From: Rugosimonospora sp040255525
GTDB lineage: Bacteria; Actinomycetota; Actinomycetes; Mycobacteriales; Micromonosporaceae
Direction of reading: 5' to 3'
DNA: 64,000 bases
NCBI GenBank assembly: GCA_040255525.1
Contig: JBDZVD010000010.1
Location: forward strand, 1 to 64,000
Below the pieces are notes generated by a model. It was not told where the DNA came from. It worked only from the letters and a program-made list of their open reading frames with translations, and made no database searches. Positions 24,803-32,654 of this stretch are shown here, in pieces; position 1 is the stretch's first letter, and the number at the start of each line of letters is the position of its first letter. The translations under genes were made by a program, and so were the position numbers.

Positions 24803-24820
24803 TTCAACCATAGAGTTGAA
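24803..24820 (+). promoter_or_regulatory. Proximal operator of the ArsR-type regulator
   Basis: TTCAACCATAGAGTTGAA is a perfect 6-6-6 inverted repeat 13 bases before the ATG at 24833. It matches the kind of site bound by SdpR/ArsR repressors of AHSA1-type operons and should mediate autorepression. Confidence 0.65.
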
Positions 24821-24832
24821 ACGGGGGCACCG

Positions 24833-25261
24833 ATGACCGCGGACACGCTGTCCCGGGTCTTCGCCGCCCTCGCGGATCCGACCCGGCGCGACATGGTGGC
24901 GCGGCTCGCCGAGGGGGACGCGACGGTGAGCGAGCTGGCCGAGCCGTACCGGATGACGCTGCAAGCCGTCTACAAGCACCTGCGGGTGCTCGAAGACGCC
25001 GGTCTGGTCAGCCGGCCGCGGGGACCGCAGCCCCGGCCGGTACGCCTGCAGGTCCAGGTCTTCGACCTGATGGACGCCTGGATCGAGCGCCACCGGGTCC
25101 GCGTCGAGCAGCGTTACCGCCGCCTCGACGCCGTTCTGGCACAGATGAAGGGGGAGCAGCGTGACACAGGATCAGCGAGGCGGCCATCGAATCCGGCACA
25201 GGATCACCGAGACGGTCATCGAGGCCGATCCGGATCTGCCGGTCGTCCGGATGACTCGTGA
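24833..25261 (+). CDS. ArsR/SmtB-type winged-helix repressor
   Basis: A 142-residue regulator. FAALADPTRRDMVARLAEGD and YRMTLQAVYKHLRVLEDAGL form the winged helix of the SdpR-like ArsR subgroup that lacks metal-binding cysteines. The normal family end lies near LDAVLAQMKGE; the last 34 residues are out-of-frame coding of the next gene, so the stop codon seems to have been lost. The 101-base overlap with the SRPBCC gene is unusually long. Two palindromes just upstream imply autoregulation. Confidence 0.82.
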   Translation: MTADTLSRVFAALADPTRRDMVARLAEGDATVSELAEPYRMTLQAVYKHLRVLEDAGLVSRPRGPQPRPVRLQVQVFDLMDAWIERHRVRVEQRYRRLDAVLAQMKGEQRDTGSARRPSNPAQDHRDGHRGRSGSAGRPDDS

Positions 25262-25676
25262 CTTCGCGGTAACGCCCGAGCAGTTGTTTCGCGCCCACAC
25301 CGACCCCGCGTTGTTCGCCAGGTGGGTGGGGCCCGACGCCATGACCACCCGGATCGACCACTGGGACCCGCGCACCGGCGGCAGTTGGCGCTACGTTTGC
25401 GTGCGCGAGGGCACGGAGTACGGGTTCCGGGGATGCTTCCACGACGTGCGGCCGGACCGGATCGTGCAGACCTTCACGTTCGAGGGCGATCCCGATTCGG
25501 TCGCGCTGGAGACGTTGTGGTTCGAGGATCTGGGCGAGGGCCACGCGCGGCTGCGGACGCAGTCGCTCGTCGACAGCTTCGAAGGCCGCGACGCCTGGTT
25601 GCGCAGCGGGATGGAGACCGGCGTCAACGAGGGGTACGCGAAGTTGGCGGGGCTGATCGCCGATGGCACTGTCTGA
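25161..25676 (+). CDS. SRPBCC/AHSA1 domain protein
   Basis: A 171-residue START/SRPBCC-fold protein. VVRMTRDFAVTPEQLFRAHT, ALFARWVGPDAM and GGSWRYVC are typical of AHSA1-type members, which bind hydrophobic ligands or act as lipid-like stress proteins. It is preceded by GGGGGAG at a suitable distance from the GTG at 25161. It starts inside the ArsR gene and is the usual partner of SdpR-like ArsR regulators, so it is probably induced by their release. Ligand unknown. Confidence 0.8.
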   Translation: MTQDQRGGHRIRHRITETVIEADPDLPVVRMTRDFAVTPEQLFRAHTDPALFARWVGPDAMTTRIDHWDPRTGGSWRYVCVREGTEYGFRGCFHDVRPDRIVQTFTFEGDPDSVALETLWFEDLGEGHARLRTQSLVDSFEGRDAWLRSGMETGVNEGYAKLAGLIADGTV

Positions 25677-25714
25677 CCGCCCGGCCGACCGGCACCGGCA
25701 GGTCGCCGGGCTGT

Positions 25715-26797
25715 TCACCGACCGGTGAGCAGGTAGTCGTCCGCCTCGGGACTCCAGTGCAGCGTCACCGCTCCGCTGGTGGCGGCCGCCCGGCAGAACT
25801 GCAGGAAACTGCGGTAGCCGAGCTTCTTCTCGCTGAACTCCGGCCGTACCCGCCGGAGTTGGTTCTTCAGGCCGGACAGCGCCACCGCCTCGTCGCTGCC
25901 CGAAAGCTCCGCCACCACCGCGCGGAGCAGCCCGAAGGCCACCTCCCGGTCGCCGTGTTCGGGCAGCGACACCTCCGGGTCGCCCTTCGCCGGGCCCTCT
26001 GCCAGCTCGACCACATTGCGCTCGGCGAGGTGCCGGAGAAGTTCGCCGAACGTGCGGAACCCGTAGTTCGACTCGCTGAAGGTCGGGTCCTTCCGCAGCA
26101 GGGTGCGCTTGAGCGTCGAGGCGGTCACCGCGCCGCTGGAGCTTCCCTGGAGGCCGGCCACGGTCTGGGCCACCAGGCCGGTCAGCGCGTCGACGTCGTG
26201 GACCGGCTCCTCGCCGGCCGGCTGCTGCTCCGCTTGCGGTTCGGCTTCCGGTTCGATCGGCTGAGGCTCCGGGCTGGGTACCCGTGCCGGACGGCCGCGC
26301 CGCCCGCGCACCGGTGGCGTCTCGATCCCTTCCAGGCGGTCGTAGTACAGGAACTCGTCGCAGGCCGGCGGGAGCAGCGCCGAAGTCGACTTCTCGACTC
26401 CGACGCCGATGACCCGCTTGTTGAGTTCGCGAAGCTTCTGCACCAGGGGAGTGAAGTCGCTGTCGCCGGTACCGATCACGAAAGTCGAGATGTACCCGCG
26501 CTCGAAGGCCAACTCCACCGCGTCCACGGCCATCTTGATGTCGGCGGCGTTCTTGCGGGAGGCGCCCATGCGCTGGGGCATCTCGATGAGTTCGACGTGG
26601 GACCGGGTGAGCATCCGCCGGTCCTCGTCGAAGTACGACCAGTCGGCGTACGCCCGGCGCACCACCACCCGCCCCCGTTCGGCCAGGGCGTCGGCGATCG
26701 GGCGCAGGTCGAAGGCCATGCCGCCGAGGTGTTCGCGGGCCCCCAGCGCGAGGTTCTCGTAGTCGAGGAACAGGGCGATGCGATCTTCTTGATCCAC
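25715..26797 (-). CDS. NYN domain RNase-like protein with two OST-HTH/LOTUS domains
   Basis: A 360-residue cytoplasmic protein. Residues about 1-150 are a NYN/PIN-like nuclease fold with the acidic residues of ALFLDYENLALG, ADIKMAVDA and GTGDSDFTPLV. A Pro/Glu-rich linker of about 45 residues follows. Two repeats, about 215-275 (TFSESNYGFRTFGELLRH) and 295-350 (EFSEKKLGYRSFLQFCRA), are LOTUS domains, which in the family bind G-rich RNA. The GTG at 26797 has a leaderless -10 six bases upstream. It is a probable RNA-targeting enzyme with no clear partner gene nearby. Confidence 0.87.
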   Translation of the reverse strand: MDQEDRIALFLDYENLALGAREHLGGMAFDLRPIADALAERGRVVVRRAYADWSYFDEDRRMLTRSHVELIEMPQRMGASRKNAADIKMAVDAVELAFERGYISTFVIGTGDSDFTPLVQKLRELNKRVIGVGVEKSTSALLPPACDEFLYYDRLEGIETPPVRGRRGRPARVPSPEPQPIEPEAEPQAEQQPAGEEPVHDVDALTGLVAQTVAGLQGSSSGAVTASTLKRTLLRKDPTFSESNYGFRTFGELLRHLAERNVVELAEGPAKGDPEVSLPEHGDREVAFGLLRAVVAELSGSDEAVALSGLKNQLRRVRPEFSEKKLGYRSFLQFCRAAATSGAVTLHWSPEADDYLLTGR

Positions 26798-26803
26798 GGA
26801 ATC

Positions 26804-26809
26804 AGCCTA
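26804..26809 (-). promoter_or_regulatory. Candidate -10 box of a leaderless promoter
   Basis: On the minus strand TAGGCT is followed by six bases and the GTG start of the NYN-LOTUS gene. Confidence 0.45.
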
Positions 26810-26853
26810 CGACCTCATCGGGGGCCAGACGCGCGAGTCGCTCGGCGGATCTC

Positions 26854-26975
26854 TCAGGTCGCGGCGGATGGGCTCAGTGTCCGCTCGTAACACACCGAGA
26901 TCGGCGAGCCGATGTAGTGGCCGAACAGCGGGATGGTGTGGTACCCCTCGCGTTCGTAGAAGCCGCGGTGGCCGC
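26854..26975 (-). pseudogene. C-terminal remnant of a GNAT acetyltransferase
   Basis: The minus strand reads GHRGFYEREGYHTIPLFGHY and then IGSPISVCYERTL, the standard end of a GNAT N-acetyltransferase (RFYERxGY...FG.Y...S.CYEK). The upstream part in the same frame is Arg/Gly-rich noise with no acetyl-CoA loop. The enzyme is therefore deleted except for its last 40 residues. Confidence 0.6.
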
Positions 26976-27093
26976 TCTCGCCGCGATGGTGGAAGGGATG
27001 GCGGTACCGGGCGCGGCCGACGCGCATGGCTACCCGCCGGACGCCCAGCGCGCCGCGCTGAACGCCACGCTGACCGCGTACGGCCTCTCCTGA
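26968..27093 (+). pseudogene. C-terminal remnant of a TetR-like regulator
   Basis: The plus strand reads VAALAAMVEGMAVPGAADAH and GYPPDAQRAALNATLTAYGL before a TGA at 27093. This looks like the last ligand-domain helices of TetR proteins (LxALVDGLA...PPExxxAALxAxL). It abuts the GNAT remnant, so a deletion seems to have joined two tails head to head. The call is based on pattern only. Confidence 0.4.
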
Positions 27094-27208
27094 ACCGCGG
27101 TGTCGCGGCTCCGGCGCCGGCCTGGCCCCGGAAGCTCGTCCTCGACACCACCGCGTCCGGTCAGTCGGTGAGGAGGTTCGGCGGGCATCGGTATCGACGA
27201 GGCTCACA

Positions 27209-27214
27209 TAGACT
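27209..27214 (+). promoter_or_regulatory. Candidate -10 box of a leaderless promoter
   Basis: TAGACT is followed by six bases and the ATG at 27221. A weak GAGG farther upstream would fit only the GTG at 27215. Confidence 0.4.
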
Positions 27215-27220
27215 GTGGCG

Positions 27221-28081
27221 ATGAATCCCGTTCGTACCGCACCCGTCGGTGGACGCGGGGGCATCGCCCGACCGGCGGTGCTCGCGGCGGTGGCGGTGGC
27301 CACCATCCTCGCCCCGGCGGCCTGCCGGCAGTCGCTGGCGGACACCGCTTCGTCGACGCCCACCGGGTCGGTCGCCGCGGCGGCGACCGCCTCCCCGGCG
27401 TCGACCGCGACCTCGGCCGGCCCGGCGCCGAGCGCCGCGCCGACGACAGCGGCGCCCAGCGCGAAGCCGACACCGGCGGCCAGCGCCGGCCCGCTGCGGA
27501 TCGGCAGTTCCGGCCCGGCCGTGGTGCGCCTGCAGCAGCGGTTGACCTCGCTCGGCTACTGGGTCGGCGCCATCGACGGCAAGTTCGGTTCGGTGACCCA
27601 GCAGGGCGTCTTCGCGCTGCAGAAGGCGGCGAAGCTGTCCCGGTCGGGCACGGTCAACGCCGCGACGCAGAAGGCGCTCGACGCCGGTACCCGTCCGAAG
27701 GCGAGGAGCGCCTCGGGCCACATCATCGAGGTCGACCTCAGCCGCAATCTGCTCATGTTCGTGACCAACGGCCATGTCGACTACATTCTCAACACCTCGA
27801 CCGGGGGCGGGTACGTCTACTACGACCAGGGCGCCCGCAACGTCGCCAGGACGCCCAAGGGCCACTTCAGGACGTACCGGGTGATCGACGCACCGCACCG
27901 GTCGTCGCTCGGCCTGCTGATCCGACCCCGGTACTTCACCCGTGGGTACGCGATCCACGGCGACAGTTCCGTCCCGCCCTACCCGGCCTCGCACGGGTGC
28001 GTGCGGGTGAGCAACTCGGCGATCGACTGGATCTGGGCCAACAACCTGGATCCGATCGGCACCACGGTCTGGATCTACTGA
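27221..28081 (+). CDS. L,D-transpeptidase lipoprotein with peptidoglycan-binding domain
   Basis: A 286-residue cell-wall enzyme. An N-terminal hydrophobic segment ends in APAAC, a lipobox. A Thr/Pro/Ala-rich linker follows, then a PGRP-binding type 1 domain (VVRLQQRLTSLGYWVGAIDG, FGSVTQQGVFALQKAA) and a YkuD catalytic domain with IHGDSS and the active-site cysteine in ASHGCVRVSN. Such enzymes make 3-3 crosslinks or attach proteins to peptidoglycan outside the membrane. An alternative start is the GTG at 27215. Confidence 0.88.
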   Translation: MNPVRTAPVGGRGGIARPAVLAAVAVATILAPAACRQSLADTASSTPTGSVAAAATASPASTATSAGPAPSAAPTTAAPSAKPTPAASAGPLRIGSSGPAVVRLQQRLTSLGYWVGAIDGKFGSVTQQGVFALQKAAKLSRSGTVNAATQKALDAGTRPKARSASGHIIEVDLSRNLLMFVTNGHVDYILNTSTGGGYVYYDQGARNVARTPKGHFRTYRVIDAPHRSSLGLLIRPRYFTRGYAIHGDSSVPPYPASHGCVRVSNSAIDWIWANNLDPIGTTVWIY

Positions 28082-28124
28082 GCGGCGCCGGTCCGGCTGA
28101 CAGACACCCGACAATTGGAGAGTA

Positions 28125-28148
28125 ATTCAAGCGTTTCCATGCTTGAAT
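28125..28148. promoter_or_regulatory. Palindrome straddling the protease start codon
   Basis: ATTCAAGC (28125-28132) and GCTTGAAT (28141-28148) are perfect inverted arms around an eight-base spacer ending in the AT of the ATG at 28139. It could be an operator or an mRNA hairpin that hides the start. Confidence 0.5.
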
Positions 28149-28951
28149 CTTTTCTCGTGTCGCATCGTCGAATCCCCATGGCCGCTCCGCTCGCCGCCGC
28201 TCTGGCTGTCCTCGCCACCCTCGCGCTCACCCTGACGACCGGCGCGCCGGCCGGCGCGGTGGCCAATGGCACGCCGGTGCCCGAGGGGCAATACCGGTTC
28301 GCGGTGAAGCTGACCATGACGAACATCCCGCGGCCCGACGGCAGCGTCTACAACAGCGGTTGCAGCGCCGCGCTGATCGCTCCCCAGTGGATCATCACGG
28401 CCGGGCACTGCTTCCACGACGTCAACCGCAACCCGGTCAGCGGGCCGGTCCCGTACAGCACCACCGCCATGATCGGGCGCACCGACGACGCCGACACCGA
28501 CGGGTACGTCATCGACGTCGTCGAGGACTACCAGTCGCCGAGTAACGACATCGCCATCGCGAAGCTGGCCAGCCCGGTGGACGACATCGTGCCGCTGCTG
28601 CTGAGCCGCGAGGCACCGACGAGCGGCGAGATCCTGCGGATCACCGGTTGGGGCGCGCTCGACGACGTGAACCCGGCGCCGGCCACCCACCTGCAGACCG
28701 GGCAGGTGAAGGTCGCGACGGTGGGCGAGTCGACGGTAGGCGTGGTCGGATATTTGCCGCAGCCCACCACCAGCGCGTGCCTGTACGACTCCGGCGCCCC
28801 GTACTTTTCCGAGCCACGGTACGGCCGGCCGAGGCTGGTGTCGGTGGAGAGCAGCGGGCCGACCTGCCCGCATCACCAGGTGGAGACCACCTCCCGGGTC
28901 GACACGGTAGCCTCCTGGATCATTTCGACGGCGCGCGACCACGGGCACTGA
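28139..28951 (+). CDS. Secreted trypsin-like (S1) serine protease
   Basis: A 270-residue exported protease. A signal peptide (RRIPMAAPLAAALAVLATLA, cleavage near PAGAVA) precedes the catalytic His in WIITAGHCF, the Asp in SNDIAIAKL and the Ser in LYDSGAPYF. The last motif is normally GDSGGP, so the oxyanion loop is unusual. Only one disulfide pair is visible, around the histidine. No Shine-Dalgarno sequence precedes any candidate start; the ATG at 28139 is a compromise, with an in-frame TTG at 28115 and an ATG at 28178 possible. Confidence 0.82.
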   Translation: MLESFLVSHRRIPMAAPLAAALAVLATLALTLTTGAPAGAVANGTPVPEGQYRFAVKLTMTNIPRPDGSVYNSGCSAALIAPQWIITAGHCFHDVNRNPVSGPVPYSTTAMIGRTDDADTDGYVIDVVEDYQSPSNDIAIAKLASPVDDIVPLLLSREAPTSGEILRITGWGALDDVNPAPATHLQTGQVKVATVGESTVGVVGYLPQPTTSACLYDSGAPYFSEPRYGRPRLVSVESSGPTCPHHQVETTSRVDTVASWIISTARDHGH

Positions 28952-29006
28952 CTGCCCGGACCCGGAAGCCCTTCTCCCCGCCGCGGCCGGTGACGGCCGT
29001 GCGGCG

Positions 29007-29927
29007 TCAGCCCGCCTCGCCCGGGGCGAGCGCGTGCAGGATCTCCTCGGCGCGTGCGGTCGCCGCCACCGGGTCGGCGTCGGGGGATCCGATCGCCGGG
29101 TCCCAGTTGAGGTCGACGAACAGCTCCGTCACGCCCTGCCCGGCGAGCCAGTCGATGTCGCCGCGTACCTGCGCGAGCGTGCCCGTCAGCCGGATCCGGT
29201 CGGCACCGCCGCCGTTCCCGCCCAGGCGCAGCACGCCGCGGCACACGATGCGCACCGCCGCCGGATCCCGGCCGGCGCGCAGCGCGGCGTCCCGTACCAC
29301 CGCGGCGTCCTCGCCGATGCGCGTCAGATCCTGCCCGCTGCGGCTGATCCAGCCGTCCGCGATCCGGCCGGCCCGGCGCAGCGCGGCCGGTGCCGAGCCG
29401 CCCAGCAGCACCGGCGGCCCCGGGCGCTGTACCGGCTTGGGCGCCATCCGGCCGGCCGGTACCGAATAGAACTCCCCGTCGTACCGGCTGACCTCGTCGC
29501 CCCACAGGGTGCGCAGCACCGCGACGTACTCCTCGATCCGGGCGCCGCGCCGCCCGGTCCGCGCGCCGGTCGCGGTGAACTCGGCGGCAGACCACCCGGC
29601 GCCCAGCCCCAGGTCGAGCCGGCCGCCGGAGAGCACGTCCAGGGAGGCGGCCTGCTTCGCGAGGTAGGCCGGCGACTGGTACGGCACGTTGACCACGCCC
29701 ACCGCGAGCCGGATCCGCGTGGTGTGCGCCGCCGCGAAGGCGAGCGACACCAGCGGGTCCAGCACGCTCTGGTATACCGGTTCCAGTTGCTGGTCGGCGC
29801 CCACGAGCAGCCGGGTGAACGTCCAGAGGGAGTGGTAGCCGAGCCGTTCCGCCATGGTGGCGAACCGGGCGAGGGTATCCGGCTGCGCCCAGGAGCCGGA
29901 CACCGGCAGTCCGAATCCGATCCGCAT
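29007..29927 (-). CDS. LLM class F420-dependent oxidoreductase
   Basis: A 306-residue luciferase-like monooxygenase-fold protein. MRIGFGLPVSGSWAQPDTLA, the central RIRLAVGVVNVPYQSPAYLA and GRLDLGLGAGWSAAEF are signature pieces of actinobacterial F420-dependent members. They oxidise or reduce diverse small molecules with F420. The start has a leaderless -10 six bases upstream. It lies just after the MFS gene on the same strand but has its own promoter. Substrate unknown. Confidence 0.83.
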   Translation of the reverse strand: MRIGFGLPVSGSWAQPDTLARFATMAERLGYHSLWTFTRLLVGADQQLEPVYQSVLDPLVSLAFAAAHTTRIRLAVGVVNVPYQSPAYLAKQAASLDVLSGGRLDLGLGAGWSAAEFTATGARTGRRGARIEEYVAVLRTLWGDEVSRYDGEFYSVPAGRMAPKPVQRPGPPVLLGGSAPAALRRAGRIADGWISRSGQDLTRIGEDAAVVRDAALRAGRDPAAVRIVCRGVLRLGGNGGGADRIRLTGTLAQVRGDIDWLAGQGVTELFVDLNWDPAIGSPDADPVAATARAEEILHALAPGEAG

Positions 29928-29933
29928 GCCCCG

Positions 29934-29939
29934 ACTCTA
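29934..29939 (-). promoter_or_regulatory. Candidate -10 box of a leaderless promoter
   Basis: On the minus strand TAGAGT is followed by six bases and the ATG at 29927. It overlaps the end of the MFS gene. Confidence 0.45.
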
Positions 29940-31277
29940 TGCCGGTCGGTGCCGGGCTGCCGGGTGGTGCGTGGGGTGTCCCACCACCCGCAGCCCGGGT
30001 ACGGTCAGGCAGATCACTGCCGCCACCAGTTCCAGGCTCGCACTGGCGCCGAACGCCGGTACCGTTCCCAGCCACCCCACCGCGGCGCCCATCAGGGCGA
30101 CGGCCAGCGGTGTGATGCCGAGGTTCGCGAGAGTCTGGACGCTGCTGACCCGGCCCCGGTACGCGTCGTCGGTGTGCCGCTGCGACAGCGACGAGATGAG
30201 GACGGCCAACGGTGCGCTGGTGATGCCGGCGACCCCGGTGATCCCGGCCGCCACGGCGGGTACCGGTGCCACCGCCACCGCGAACACCGCGACGCCCTGT
30301 ACCGCAGCGCACCCCGCCATCAGCGGTCCACTTCGAACGGTCAGCCGGGTCATCGCGAGCGCGGACGCCACGGCGCCCAGCCCGAATCCGGCCAGCATCA
30401 GGCCGATGCCGCCCGCGCCCCAGCCGTGCCGGTCGGCCACCACGGCGAGCCCGACATTCATCGGGCCGACGAAGCCGAGGTTGGTCAGCAGCGACACGGC
30501 CAGCAGGGCGCGCAGCACCGGGTGCCGGACCAGGTACCGGAGCCCGTCGCGCAGCGACCGGCGCAGCGGCTCCCGTACCGGGGCGGGGGTTCCGCGGGGG
30601 CGCAGCGTGGACAGTGCGGCCACCGACACCACGAACGTCACCGCGTTGGCCGCGCTGGCCAGCGACAGCCCGCCGAGCGCGACGAGCGCGCCGCCCAGCG
30701 GTGCGCCGAGAGTCAGCGCGAGCCGGGCCACGAGCGTGTTCAGCGCGGCGCCTCCGGTCAGCTGGTCCGGGCGGAGCAGCCGGGGCGCGAGCGCGCCGGC
30801 CGCCGGGAGGAACACAGCGTCCGCGATGCCGAACACCAGGACCACCACGACCAGCAGTGCGATGCCGGGACGGGACAGCGCGACCGCGGCGGCGGCCAGG
30901 GACACCCCGGCGCGGGCCAGATCGCTGCCGATCATCAGTCGCCGTGGGCCGTACCGGTCGACGATCGCGCCGCCGAGGAGCAGCAGGACCAGGCGCGGGA
31001 CCGAGGAGGCGGCGAGGATCACGCCGGCCACGCCGGGGGAGGCGAGCCGGACCGCGGTCCAGGACAGGGCCACGTACCAGATCTGGTCGCCGAGAGTGGA
31101 GACCGCCTGGCCGCCGATGTAGCGCAGGTACCCGGCCTCGCGGTAGGCGGGGCGCGCTGGGCCGGCCGGGCCGGGTGCGGTGGTCGTGGCGGCGGGTGTG
31201 CCGGCGGCGGGTGTGCCGGCCGCGGGTGTGCCGGCCGCGGGTGTGCCGGCCGCGGTCGTGCCGGCCGCGGTCGTCAC
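29937..31277 (-). CDS. MFS transporter (MFS_3-like), with repeat-extended N-terminus
   Basis: A 446-residue permease of 12 predicted helices, with GGQAVSTLGDQIWYVALSW in helix 1, VDRYGPRRLMIGSDLARA as the loop 2-3 motif A, and a second half beginning LRALLAVSLLTNLGFVGPMN. It resembles enterobactin-exporter-like multidrug MFS proteins. The first 40 residues are AAGTP repeats coded by a 15-base tandem repeat, outside the transport fold. The GTG overlaps the ArsR-type gene stop (GTGA), so the regulator and exporter form one operon. Substrate unknown. Confidence 0.83.
   Translation of the reverse strand: MTTAAGTTAAGTPAAGTPAAGTPAAGTPAATTTAPGPAGPARPAYREAGYLRYIGGQAVSTLGDQIWYVALSWTAVRLASPGVAGVILAASSVPRLVLLLLGGAIVDRYGPRRLMIGSDLARAGVSLAAAAVALSRPGIALLVVVVLVFGIADAVFLPAAGALAPRLLRPDQLTGGAALNTLVARLALTLGAPLGGALVALGGLSLASAANAVTFVVSVAALSTLRPRGTPAPVREPLRRSLRDGLRYLVRHPVLRALLAVSLLTNLGFVGPMNVGLAVVADRHGWGAGGIGLMLAGFGLGAVASALAMTRLTVRSGPLMAGCAAVQGVAVFAVAVAPVPAVAAGITGVAGITSAPLAVLISSLSQRHTDDAYRGRVSSVQTLANLGITPLAVALMGAAVGWLGTVPAFGASASLELVAAVICLTVPGLRVVGHPTHHPAARHRPA
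31186..31275 (-). repeat. 15-bp tandem repeats encoding an AAGTP-rich N-terminus
   Basis: Variants of the plus-strand unit GCCGGCCGCGGGTGT occur about six times head to tail at the start of the MFS gene. The unit is divisible by three, so copy number changes would keep the frame. Confidence 0.75.
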
Positions 31278-31960
31278 GGCCGCTCCGGGAAGGCGTGGAG
31301 GAACAGGAACACGTGCTCGCGGCGTTCGCCGTCGCCGGCGGGCTGCTTGCGACTGGTCCGCTGCCCGCCCGGCCGGCTGGCCGCGTCGCCGGGGTCGCCG
31401 TCGACCGGTTCGGCGCCCTGGTGCTCCTGCTCGCGCTCGCTGGCCTCACGGCCGTGCCGGTTCCACCGCTGGAGGACCTCCAGCAGTTCGGCCGACAGTT
31501 GCCCGAGCTCGGCCGGCGTGAGCCGCAGGAAGGAGTCGCTGCTGAGGGCCGCGTCCTGCCACGCCTCGCTCCAGGAGTCCCGGCCCTGCTCGTACCGGTG
31601 CAGCCGGGCGAACTCGTCGGCGATCATCTGCCCCTTCACTGCCGACGCGATCGCCTGCCCTTCCGGGCTGGGGAAGTCCCTCCAGGCCCAGGACGTCGAG
31701 CCGGGTACCGTGCGCCACCACCGTTCCCGCCGGTCGCGGGCGAGTTCGGGCACGTCCTCGATGAAGCCGCGCCGGGCCAGTTCGCGCAGGTGGTAGCTGA
31801 CCAGCCCGGGATCGCCGTTGACCCGCTTGGCCAGGGTGCCGACCGTGGCCGGGCCGATCTGGGTGAGCAGCCGGTACAGGCGCTGCCGGATGGGCTGCGC
31901 CAGCCCCTTGAGTACCTCGGGGTCGTCGATGCGTCGCGGCTGGCGCGTCCGTTCGCTCAT
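31274..31960 (-). CDS. ArsR-type HTH regulator of the adjacent MFS exporter
   Basis: A 228-residue protein. Residues about 15-75 are a winged helix (KGLAQPIRQRLYRLLTQIGP, VNGDPGLVSYHLRELARRGF). The middle region binds ligand or dimerises (DEFARLHRYEQG), and the C-terminal 40 residues are charged and disordered. The ATG at 31960 has a leaderless -10 seven bases upstream, preferred to an upstream in-frame TTG at 31996. It is coupled to the MFS gene. An AT-rich direct repeat upstream is a likely operator. Confidence 0.8.
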   Translation of the reverse strand: MSERTRQPRRIDDPEVLKGLAQPIRQRLYRLLTQIGPATVGTLAKRVNGDPGLVSYHLRELARRGFIEDVPELARDRRERWWRTVPGSTSWAWRDFPSPEGQAIASAVKGQMIADEFARLHRYEQGRDSWSEAWQDAALSSDSFLRLTPAELGQLSAELLEVLQRWNRHGREASEREQEHQGAEPVDGDPGDAASRPGGQRTSRKQPAGDGERREHVFLFLHAFPERP

Positions 31961-31967
31961 GACCACG

Positions 31968-31973
31968 ACGCTA
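31968..31973 (-). promoter_or_regulatory. Candidate -10 box of a leaderless promoter
   Basis: On the minus strand TAGCGT is followed by seven bases and the ATG at 31960. Confidence 0.45.
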
Positions 31974-31984
31974 GATCCAGGAAA

Positions 31985-32002
31985 AATATTCCACAATATT
32001 CC
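31985..32002 (-). promoter_or_regulatory. AT-rich direct-repeat operator candidate
   Basis: AATATTCC occurs twice with a two-base gap (31985-31992, 31995-32002), a ten-base period, so both copies face one side of the helix. It sits at the -35 region of the regulator promoter and is strikingly AT-rich for this genome. Confidence 0.5.
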
Positions 32003-32037
32003 TACTGGATCTCACAATGATCGATGTATTGCCCGCC

Positions 32038-32535
32038 TCACCGGCCGCCGAGCTGTACCGCGCATGCCCCGCGCACCGCGGCCCGCAGGTCCGCCACGGC
32101 CGGCCCCGATCCGCCCCACCACGCGTCGTCGATCCCGCCCAGGCGGCCGAGCGGCAGGTCGAGAATGTCCGGCGAACTCCCGGAGCGCTCTACCACCTCG
32201 GCCACCTTCTGGGCCACCCAGCGCTCACCCGCCGCGCCGGCCAGGCACTGGCGGGCCAGGTCGTCGAACACGACCCTCGCGGCGGCCGTGCCGGCGGCCG
32301 GCAGCGCGACGGCCATCTCCGCGAGGGCGGTGGGCAGCACGCTTGCCACCGCCCGGACATCGTTGTCGTCGAGCCCGGCCAGTTCCCGCAGCGCCTCGCC
32401 GTCATGCCCGATGACCAGCCAGTGCGCGGCCCACCAGGGCACTCGTTCCAGCGGTGCGTCGCCGAGCATGAACAGCGCCGCCACCAACTCCGGCGACGGC
32501 ACGAAGTCGACGCCCGCGCGCGGTGTCCAGGACAT
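32038..32535 (-). CDS. Hypothetical protein, 165 residues
   Basis: A soluble, mainly helical protein beginning MSWTPRAGVDFVPSPELVAA, with PWWAAHWLVIGHDGEALREL in the first third and VAQKVAEVVERSG near the end. No signal, membrane segment or known motif is apparent. The ATG at 32535 is preferred to earlier starts because upstream codons are Arg/Gly-rich noise. It is bordered on both sides by independent minus-strand genes. No function can be assigned. Confidence 0.6.
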   Translation of the reverse strand: MSWTPRAGVDFVPSPELVAALFMLGDAPLERVPWWAAHWLVIGHDGEALRELAGLDDNDVRAVASVLPTALAEMAVALPAAGTAAARVVFDDLARQCLAGAAGERWVAQKVAEVVERSGSSPDILDLPLGRLGGIDDAWWGGSGPAVADLRAAVRGACAVQLGGR

Positions 32536-32654
32536 CGTCACATCATCCGGCTCCGCCCGCGGATGCGCACCGGGAATCGCCGGTCGGCCGGCGCGCAGCG
32601 CCCCGGACGTGATCGGCCGGGCCGATACCGATCGGCCGAAGGTCGAGAACCAAG

